A stretch of DNA of 64,000 nt. Origin: Pandoraea fibrosis. GTDB taxonomy: Bacteria; Pseudomonadota; Gammaproteobacteria; Burkholderiales; Burkholderiaceae. Below, piece by piece: positions 58,164 to 64,000 of the stretch; the stretch's first letter is position 1, and each line of letters opens with the position of its first letter. The translations under genes were made by a program, and so were the position numbers. The notes beneath the pieces are model-generated. The model was not told where the DNA came from. It made no database searches and saw only the letters and a program-made list of their open reading frames with translations. Location: assembly GCF_000807775.2 (NCBI RefSeq), contig NZ_CP047385.1, positions 3,348,001-3,412,000 of the forward strand, read 5' to 3'.

Positions 58164-59573
58164 TTGAGTACGACACAACCGGGCTTCGACAGTATCGTCG
58201 AGCGAGAAAAAGGGCTGCATCGCGGCCTGAGCAGCGGGCAATTGTCGATGATTGCCATTGGCGGTGCGATTGGCACCGGTCTGTTTCTGGGCAGCGCGTT
58301 CGCCATCGGCTTCGCCGGCCCAAGCGTGCTGCTGAGCTACGCCATCGGCGGCGCCATCGCGCTGTTGCTGATGGGGTGTTTGGCGGAGATGACGGTGGCC
58401 CATCCGACATCGGGGTCGTTCGGCGCGTATGCCGAACATTACATCGGGCCGCTGGCCGGATTTCTGGTGCGCTACGGCTATTGGTCGTCGATCGTGTTCG
58501 CGGTCGGCACCGAGGTCACGGCCATTGCCGTCTACATGAAGTACTGGTTCCCGGCAGTCCCCGGCTGGTATTGGATCGTTGGCTTCTCGGCCGGGTTGAT
58601 CGGTATCAATGCGGCAAGCGTCAAGGTGTTCGGTGCGGTCGAGTATGCGTTCTCGATGCTCAAGATCGTGGCCATTGTGGTGTTCCTGATCCTCGGTGCG
58701 TATGTGGTTTTCCGTGCGCCGCAAGCCAGTGGCATCGGCGTGGCCAACTACACGTCGCACGGCGGATTCTTCCCGAAGGGGGCGTGGGGCATGTGGGTCG
58801 CGGTCATCGTATCGATCTTCAGCTATCTGAGCATCGAGATGATCGCCGTGGCAGCCGGCGAAGCACAGGACCCGCAGCGCGCGATCACGCGTGCCTTTCG
58901 CGCGACGATGTTCCGGTTGGTGTTCTTCTATCTGCTCACGCTTGCCCTGACGCTCGCCATCGTGCCGTGGAATTCAGCGGGTGAAGACGGTAGCCCCTTC
59001 GTGAAGGTGATGGCCGCCACGCATATTTCGGGCGCGGCAGGGGTGATCAATCTGGTGATTCTCGTGGCGGCACTCTCTGCGATGAACAGCCAGCTCTACA
59101 TCACCACGCGGATGATGTTCAGCCTGTCGCGCGCGGGTTACGCGCCGCGCCGTTTCGGCGAAGTCAGCCGCAATGGTGTGCCGGTCGCGGCGCTCATGCT
59201 GTCGACCATCGGCATTGCGTTGGCCGTGGCGTTGAACGTGCTCGCGCCGAAGGCGTCGTTCACGCTGATGATGTCCGTCTCGATGTTCGGCGCGATGTTC
59301 ACCTGGCTGATGATCTTCGTCACCCACCTGTACTTCCGCCGCGCCCACGACGCGAAGTCGCTGACATTCCGCATGTGGGGCTACCCCTATGCGAGTCTGG
59401 CGGGTGCGTTGCTCATGCTGGCAACGCTCGTCACGACGTATTTCACCGACGAGTTCCGCATGACGCTCGTCTACGGCGTGCCGTTTGTCGTGGCGCTGTC
59501 GGTGATCTATGCGGTGTGGTATCGCCAACGGGCAGGCGCGCCTGCGGTGACGACCCAGGGGCAGGAGGGATAA
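58164..59573 (+). CDS. amino acid permease (APC superfamily)
   Basis: A 469-residue protein with 12 predicted helices and a TTG start at 58164 (AGGAG six bases upstream). The first helix motif MIAIGGAIGTGLFLGSAFAI, GPSVLLSYAIGG and the GEAQDPQRAITRAFR loop are typical of the AAT/GABA-permease branch. The N-terminal EREKGLHRGLSSGQL is also characteristic. It imports an amino acid or aminoacyl-like compound. It is the last gene of the catabolic run and is convergent with the unknown gene at 59644. Confidence 0.93.
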   Translation: MSTTQPGFDSIVEREKGLHRGLSSGQLSMIAIGGAIGTGLFLGSAFAIGFAGPSVLLSYAIGGAIALLLMGCLAEMTVAHPTSGSFGAYAEHYIGPLAGFLVRYGYWSSIVFAVGTEVTAIAVYMKYWFPAVPGWYWIVGFSAGLIGINAASVKVFGAVEYAFSMLKIVAIVVFLILGAYVVFRAPQASGIGVANYTSHGGFFPKGAWGMWVAVIVSIFSYLSIEMIAVAAGEAQDPQRAITRAFRATMFRLVFFYLLTLALTLAIVPWNSAGEDGSPFVKVMAATHISGAAGVINLVILVAALSAMNSQLYITTRMMFSLSRAGYAPRRFGEVSRNGVPVAALMLSTIGIALAVALNVLAPKASFTLMMSVSMFGAMFTWLMIFVTHLYFRRAHDAKSLTFRMWGYPYASLAGALLMLATLVTTYFTDEFRMTLVYGVPFVVALSVIYAVWYRQRAGAPAVTTQGQEG

Positions 59574-59600
59574 GGCGAAGTGTGATGGGGGGAGCTTGTC

Positions 59601-59632
59601 CGGGCGCGACGGTATGACGCCGTCGCGGCCCG
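59601..59632. terminator. hairpin between convergent genes
   Basis: CGGGCGCGACGG and CCGTCGCGGCCCG pair over 12 bases with one bulged G around a seven-base loop. No T-tract is seen, so this is a weak shared terminator candidate. Confidence 0.45.
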
Positions 59633-59643
59633 AGGCGTCTCGA

Positions 59644-61233
59644 TCAGTGAGCGTTCAGGCGCGCCGGATCGATTTCCAGCAGCGTGTGTTGGCGGATTTC
59701 GCTTCGGGTGGCGTCATTATCGTTCGCGTCGTCGTTCGTGGCCGATTTGCCGGAGCGTGCCGCGTCGTTCTGAATCACGGACTGAAGCAGACCCATCAGA
59801 TCGGTGCTGCTCGAACCCGAGAGCGGCGTCGTGACGTGACTCACCAGCTTGCCAATTTCGTAGCGCATGACTTGCATCGACCGGCTGGCGGTACGGCGTG
59901 CCTGTGCGCGGATCAGCAGGCCGTCGCGATAGCCGACGTCGACGCTGCTGTTCGCCGAGTCCTGAACCTTCACGTACTCGTAGTTCTGCGACTTCGGATC
60001 GGTCGTCAGATTGAGTGGCACACCGGCCCAGAGCGAGCGGTGATAGTTCGCCGAGAGTGTTGCCTGCGTCTGCTGCGCAAGGGTTCGGTCAAGCGTGTTC
60101 TTCCCCCCGATCTGGGTACTTTGCGAAATCTGGTAATCGAACGAATCGATTTCCGACGGACGCATTGGATTGGGGGATTTCGTCGTCTGGGAAATCGACG
60201 CACTGAAATCTGCCAACCCACTCAGTACCGACGTGTCGGCATTGCTCAATGAGATACGCGGCAGCGTCGGTGCGGGAGGATAGTGGCTATTCAGGCCCAC
60301 GAAGGCGGCCTTGAACATGTCCATGAGCGTAGCGTCGCCATTGCCGCGTGTCTGGGCTGTGCCGAAACGGGCGAGCCAGGCGTCTAGCGCGGCGGCCTGG
60401 GCTTTCGGACTGCCGATGGCCTGCAAATGGGTCAGATCGACATTGACATCGAACTTCCCGGCCGTTCCATCGACGTGCATTGAGCGTTGTGTCGCGTCGG
60501 CATGGAAGCTGACGTTCTGTGGCGCCTTGCCGTTCGCGCCGAGTGTGGCCGACAGGTCGACTGACTTCAGCACCGAGGCATCGAACCCCGTGAGCCCGCT
60601 GAAATCGACCGCGGGCGGCTGTTTCGCCAGACCGTTCACCGCACTCTGAAAGGCATCGGCGAGCTTGCCGAGTTCATCGCGTTCGGCATCCGTGAGCGTG
60701 CCCTGTGTCACCGAGAACTCGGCGGACAGGCCGTCGTCGCTACTGCCAAGACGAACTGTGACCTTCGCGCCGCTGGCCGTGGAGATCGTCAACGCGAACC
60801 GGTTGTCGGCGTTCGTCTGCAAATTGGACTGCTGCAACGCCAGATCGGTGTCCGACACCGGCGTGAGCGAGTTCGACCGGAGCACGCTTTGCGAGTACGA
60901 GGTGGCGCCGCCCGCAATGGCAGACATCAACTTCGTGCCGAGTTGATCGAGACGATTGCCGAGCGCAGATGTTGTCGCATTGCCCGACATGATCAACGAC
61001 AGCGGGTCGGACGGCACGCGCTGCCAGAGCAGGGCGCCTCCGTTGGCGACCGGCTGGCTATACGTCGGCCAGTTGGCAACGGGGGGTGTCTGGGTGAGCG
61101 TGACCCTAGTCGATCCGGTGATGGTCGACGTGTCTGCGTTAGGCACAGTGAGGCCCGTGGCGGCCGCTGCGCGCGAGGCAATGTCGCTAGTAGTGAGCGA
61201 GGCGAGCGTTGAAACAGAGTTTATGGACGTCAT
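59644..61233 (-). CDS. hypothetical protein, no recognised domain
   Basis: About 529 residues from the ATG at 61233 (no clear ribosome site; a TTG at 61293 would add 20 residues). It is rich in Ser, Thr, Ala and Asn, with no signal peptide or membrane segment that I can see. The N-terminus reads MTSINSVSTLASLTTSDIAS. Long heptad-like stretches are absent, and repeated short motifs of the form (S/T)xxLxxLG occur. Proteins like this in Burkholderiales are sometimes labelled 'lactate dehydrogenase', but no NAD or catalytic motif supports that. It stands alone between convergent and divergent neighbours. I do not assign a function. Confidence 0.7.
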   Translation of the reverse strand: MTSINSVSTLASLTTSDIASRAAAATGLTVPNADTSTITGSTRVTLTQTPPVANWPTYSQPVANGGALLWQRVPSDPLSLIMSGNATTSALGNRLDQLGTKLMSAIAGGATSYSQSVLRSNSLTPVSDTDLALQQSNLQTNADNRFALTISTASGAKVTVRLGSSDDGLSAEFSVTQGTLTDAERDELGKLADAFQSAVNGLAKQPPAVDFSGLTGFDASVLKSVDLSATLGANGKAPQNVSFHADATQRSMHVDGTAGKFDVNVDLTHLQAIGSPKAQAAALDAWLARFGTAQTRGNGDATLMDMFKAAFVGLNSHYPPAPTLPRISLSNADTSVLSGLADFSASISQTTKSPNPMRPSEIDSFDYQISQSTQIGGKNTLDRTLAQQTQATLSANYHRSLWAGVPLNLTTDPKSQNYEYVKVQDSANSSVDVGYRDGLLIRAQARRTASRSMQVMRYEIGKLVSHVTTPLSGSSSTDLMGLLQSVIQNDAARSGKSATNDDANDNDATRSEIRQHTLLEIDPARLNAH

Positions 61234-61486
61234 CGGGGGGCGTGTCGTCGGAACTGTCCTGATAAGGCCCGGTAAGGAATGTCGGGCGATCAATAGGATT
61301 AACGACTTCCAGACGTCAATATTTAGCCCGGCCTCTTAATTCCTGCGGGGGCGTTCCGGCGCCGCGCGAACGGTTTCATTTCAATGCCTGCGGGAAAACG
61401 GGGGCGTCGAGAAGAGAGCTTGCGCCGTCCGCTTGCCTCATGGCATTATGAAACATCAAAAGTTACGTTTAGGTTGGCGCCGGGCC

Positions 61487-62179
61487 ATGCAACAAGACAC
61501 GATAGCGATGTTCGACCAGCACGCAGCCACATACGATCAGACCTGGCAGGCGATGGCGCCACTGCGCGAGGCTCTGCAACTGGTGCTGGACAGTGTTTTT
61601 GCACCATTGCCGGAAGATGCCGAAGTGCTGTGCGTCGGTGCAGGCACCGGGGCGGAAATCCTGTATCTCGCGGCTCGACATCCCGGCTGGCGTTTCACCG
61701 CCGTGGAGCCGTCAGGGCCGATGCTCGACGTATTCCGCCGGAAGGCCGAGGCGCACGGGATCGTGTCGCGTTGTGCATTTCATCGAGGGTATCTGGATTC
61801 GTTACCGTCGACGGCGCCGTTCGACGCGGCGACGTCGATCCTCGTCTCCCAATTCGTGACCGACCCTATCGAACGCCGGGGGTTCTTTCGTGGCATTGCG
61901 CAACGGCTGCGCCCGGGCGGGTACCTGGCGAGCGCCGATCTGGCGTGCGAGATGACGTCGGAGGCCGGTCGCCGGTTGCTCGACGTCTGGTTCGAGATGA
62001 TGTCGGTGAACCCAGAGGCGCGTGAGCGTGCGAGGGCGGTCTATGGTTCGCAGGTGGCCGTGGTGCCGCCCGAGGCGGTGAGCGACCTGATCCGGGAGGG
62101 CGGCTTCGACGGGCCGGTGCGTTTCTTCCAGAGCGGTCTGATACACGCCTGGTTCGCGCGTCAGGCACTCGACAGTTGA
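61487..62179 (+). CDS. class I SAM-dependent methyltransferase
   Basis: About 230 residues from the ATG at 61487 (earlier in-frame starts at 61448 and 61433 lack ribosome sites). The N-terminus AMFDQHAATYDQTWQ and motif I VLCVGAGTGAEILYLAARHP, with FTAVEPSGPMLDVFRRKA, are typical of the small-molecule methyltransferase type. The substrate is unknown. Its stop is seven bases before the Rrf2 gene, so it forms a two-gene operon with that regulator. Confidence 0.88.
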   Translation: MQQDTIAMFDQHAATYDQTWQAMAPLREALQLVLDSVFAPLPEDAEVLCVGAGTGAEILYLAARHPGWRFTAVEPSGPMLDVFRRKAEAHGIVSRCAFHRGYLDSLPSTAPFDAATSILVSQFVTDPIERRGFFRGIAQRLRPGGYLASADLACEMTSEAGRRLLDVWFEMMSVNPEARERARAVYGSQVAVVPPEAVSDLIREGGFDGPVRFFQSGLIHAWFARQALDS

Positions 62180-62186
62180 GATCACC

Positions 62187-62630
62187 ATGAGAAGCGATAG
62201 TCGTCTTTCACGCATGTTGCATGTATTGCTTCACATGGCGCGGCGCGACGCCCCGTTCACTTCCGAGCAACTTGCTCAGATGCTACGCACGAATCCCGTG
62301 GTAGTCAGACGCACCATGGCGGGCCTGCGCGACGCAGGCTATGTGCGCTCCGACAAGGGGCACGGCGGTGGCTGGTCCATCGCCTGCGACCTGCGCGACG
62401 TGACGCTGCTCGATATTCATCGTGCCGTGGGTGGCCCTCACATCTTCGCCATCGGTGTGCAGAGCGACAATCCGGAATGCGCCGTCGAGCGGGCGGTGAA
62501 TGTCGCACTCGACGGCGCGTTGCGTGAGGCGGAGCACATCCTCGTCAAGCGGCTCGGGGCGATCTCGCTGGCCGACCTCGCGCAGAACTTCGATGCGCTC
62601 TGCCGGCAGCACGAATTGACGGCCCAGTGA
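62187..62630 (+). CDS. Rrf2-family transcriptional regulator
   Basis: A 147-residue Rrf2 protein. The winged helix is MLHVLLHMARRDAPFTSEQL, then NPVVVRRTMAGLRDAGYVRS with the diagnostic GHGGGWSIA wing. Only one Cys is in the sensor region (DNPECAVERAVN), so an iron-sulfur cluster of IscR/NsrR type is unlikely; this resembles the YwnA branch. It probably regulates the methyltransferase operon that it ends. Its stop meets the convergent thioredoxin-like gene with no gap. Confidence 0.92.
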   Translation: MRSDSRLSRMLHVLLHMARRDAPFTSEQLAQMLRTNPVVVRRTMAGLRDAGYVRSDKGHGGGWSIACDLRDVTLLDIHRAVGGPHIFAIGVQSDNPECAVERAVNVALDGALREAEHILVKRLGAISLADLAQNFDALCRQHELTAQ

Positions 62631-63158
62631 TCAATGCACGGCCGAGAGCTGCGCCTTGATGGCCGCCTCGGTCTTGTCGTAATCGCCTTCACCGAAATGC
62701 GTGTAGACGATTTTTCCCGACTTGTCGACCAGGTAGAACGCCGGCCAGTACAGGTTGTCGTAGGCCTTCCACGTGGCGTAGCGGTTATCCTGCGCGATCG
62801 GATAGGTGATGCCGAAGCGCCGGATGGCGTCGCGGACATTGCCGGTGTCTCGCTCGAACGCGTATTCGGGCGTGTGCACCCCCACCACGACCAGTCCCTG
62901 ATCCTTGTATTTCTTGTACCACTGCTGTACGTAAGGCAGCGTGTGGATGCAGTTGATGCACGAGTAGGTCCAGAAGTCGACCAGCACAACCTTGCCGCGC
63001 AGTTGCTCAAGCGTGAGGGGCTGGCTGTTTAGCCAGTTGTCTATGCCGGTGAATTCGGGGGCGGCGCCCTCGGTCATCGGACGCGCCTGCGAAGGGCCGC
63101 AGGCAGCAAGGCCGGTGAGGGTGAGGGCGATCAGGGCACTTCTGAGCAACGTCAACAT
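62631..63158 (-). CDS. thioredoxin-like (DipZ/TlpA-type) lipoprotein
   Basis: A 175-residue protein starting at 63158 (AGGAG upstream). A lipoprotein signal (LIALTLTGLAACGPSQA, lipobox LAAC) anchors it to a membrane. The redoxin domain has VVLVDFWTYSCINCIHTLPY, where CINC is the redox CxxC, and VGVHTPEYAFERDTGNVRDA. This is the DipZ/TlpA-like thiol oxidoreductase type, expected to act on periplasmic disulfides or peroxides. It is convergent with the Rrf2 gene, its stop abutting at 62630/62631, and is alone in its transcription unit. Confidence 0.92.
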   Translation of the reverse strand: MLTLLRSALIALTLTGLAACGPSQARPMTEGAAPEFTGIDNWLNSQPLTLEQLRGKVVLVDFWTYSCINCIHTLPYVQQWYKKYKDQGLVVVGVHTPEYAFERDTGNVRDAIRRFGITYPIAQDNRYATWKAYDNLYWPAFYLVDKSGKIVYTHFGEGDYDKTEAAIKAQLSAVH

Positions 63159-63379
63159 AGCAATTTTTCTCCTGAGAGCAGTGCAACGGTTTTACCTACG
63201 TCGGTCACCGTATTTCACTGCCGGGGCGTATCTGCCATGTGTTCGCCGATGCCCATTTTGGCAATGTCCTGTATCCCGATACCCGCCAGATACACAGGGA
63301 TACAAACGCAGACAGCGATTGGGCTATAAAGCAGACAGCGCTCGCGCCGCCGGCGCGGGCTCACTGGGGAGTCCACACG

Positions 63380-63751
63380 ATGTCGTCCAAATGGTTGCAA
63401 GGGTCCTGTCATTGCGGGGCCGTTCGTTTTGAAGTTCAGACGCCGGTCGAGCCGGCCGCGCGCTGCAATTGCAGCCTCTGCCGTCGAAAGGGAGCGCTGA
63501 TGACGCCGGCCTTTCCCGAAGCCAATCTGCACATCCTGTCAGGGGCGGAGGATCTGACGTGCTATCAGTTCAATACTCGCGTTGCCCGTCACTACTTCTG
63601 CAAACATTGCGGGATATACCCGTTCCATGCATCGCGCACGTCGCCCGGCATGTGGCGCGCGAACATCGGCTGTCTGGAAGGCATCGATCCCTACGCGCTC
63701 GACGCGTCGGTGGCCGACGGGCAGACACTCTCCGTGGTGGAGGACGCATGA
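63380..63751 (+). CDS. GFA/CENP-V family zinc protein
   Basis: A 123-residue protein from the ATG at 63380 (GGGGAG upstream). The zinc ligands are in GSCHCGAVRFEV, CNCSLCRRKGAL and HYFCKHCGIYPFH, the pattern of the GFA (glutathione-dependent formaldehyde-activating) and CENP-V family. Members bind zinc and often thiols; formaldehyde activation is one assigned role, but many are uncharacterised. The stop overlaps a small downstream frame by four bases (ATGA). Confidence 0.9.
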   Translation: MSSKWLQGSCHCGAVRFEVQTPVEPAARCNCSLCRRKGALMTPAFPEANLHILSGAEDLTCYQFNTRVARHYFCKHCGIYPFHASRTSPGMWRANIGCLEGIDPYALDASVADGQTLSVVEDA

Positions 63752-63939
63752 AGCGCCTGCTCGGTTTGCTCGCCTTTCTGGCTGGCGGCTTCAGCACTGA
63801 AGCCGTCCATCCGCTGCAATGCGATCTCGCACCGCTCAGCCGCCGGGCGGTGCCGGTAACGGAACGCTCGCGCCGCCGCACCGGCCCGGACTTGTCCGGC
63901 GACGGTCATGGTCCGCGCCATTCGCCGTCATCGCTATAA
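63748..63939 (+). CDS. small hypothetical protein (possible secreted peptide)
   Basis: A 63-residue frame starting MKRLLGLLAFLAGGFSTEAV, overlapping the GFA stop by four bases (ATGA). It has a short signal-like hydrophobic start, then a basic Arg/Pro-rich tail. I recognise no family. The overlap with the upstream gene and the short length make the call tentative. Confidence 0.35.
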   Translation: MKRLLGLLAFLAGGFSTEAVHPLQCDLAPLSRRAVPVTERSRRRTGPDLSGDGHGPRHSPSSL

Positions 63940-63947
63940 TCGCCGGC

Positions 63948-64000
63948 ATGGAAAAGCTCGATCATGTGTTGATCGTCGACGACGATCGCGGCATTCGGGA
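63948..64000 (+). CDS. response regulator (partial, N-terminus only)
   Basis: The frame starts MEKLDHVLIVDDDRGIR at 63948 and is cut by the window end. LIVDDDRGIR is the beginning of a receiver domain, with the acidic pair of the phosphorylation site. The type of output domain (OmpR, NtrC or other) is not visible. TATAAT lies just before the start codon (63935-63940), which would place transcription almost at the ATG, so the message may be leaderless or nearly so. Confidence 0.75.
   Translation, partial: MEKLDHVLIVDDDRGIR

Overview
This window is about 64 kb of GC-rich DNA, tightly packed and dominated by regulators, transporters and catabolic enzymes. It looks like the chromosome of a betaproteobacterium of the Burkholderiales. 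The many LysR/IclR/GntR regulators, Burkholderia-type porins, tandem PixA/AidA genes and a BzdR-type helix-turn-helix/shikimate-kinase regulator suggest Burkholderiaceae, and Pandoraea is my best guess (inference only). I saw no tRNA, rRNA, CRISPR array, insertion sequence or phage integrase. Both ends cut a gene: a DUF2252 protein at the left and a response regulator at the right.

Layout. 1-11.9 kb is a mixed housekeeping and signalling stretch: DUF2252, LysR with a divergent small-molecule exporter, a chemoreceptor, a DapA-like lyase, a secreted DUF4142 protein, a PhnB-like protein, a PAS-GAF-GGDEF cyclase, an FRG-domain protein, and a DUF2938 membrane protein divergent from a MerR regulator that share a textbook MerR-type promoter. 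12.0-17.7 kb is an iron-uptake operon on the minus strand: FecI-type sigma factor, FecR, TonB-dependent siderophore receptor and a predicted periplasmic esterase, headed by a Fur box. 17.8-24.8 kb is a CoA-dependent catabolic cluster: BzdR/BoxR-like regulator, crotonase, 3-hydroxyacyl-CoA dehydrogenase, beta-keto acid cleavage enzyme (BKACE), solute-binding protein and feruloyl-CoA synthase-like ligase. 24.9-27.9 kb holds an MFS transporter divergent from a bicupin and its IclR regulator, with two matching operators between them.

28-35.7 kb contains an NmrA-like reductase divergent from a LysR gene, a small esterase, an orphan AAA+ ATPase, a PAP2 phosphatase and a NarX/NarL-type two-component pair. 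35.9-43.1 kb groups two cytosine-deaminase-like amidohydrolases, a DUF1097 membrane protein, a gamma-glutamyltransferase with a Tat-like signal, a LysR regulator and (S)-ureidoglycine aminohydrolase, suggesting salvage of nitrogen from ureide or amide compounds. Two PixA/AidA paralogues follow.

44.7-59.6 kb is a large catabolic island led by a GntR/FCD regulator: two VOC proteins (one with the extradiol-dioxygenase ligand pattern), two porins, an LVIVD-repeat secreted protein, D-2-hydroxyacid dehydrogenase, FAH-family hydrolase, an SsuABC/NitT-type importer, alpha/beta hydrolase, a DapA/aldolase-family lyase and an amino acid permease. The same TGTATACA-type box occurs in four of its promoter regions and suggests one regulon. 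The end of the window has an unrecognised 529-residue protein, a methyltransferase with an Rrf2 regulator, a DipZ/TlpA-like thioredoxin lipoprotein and a GFA-family protein.
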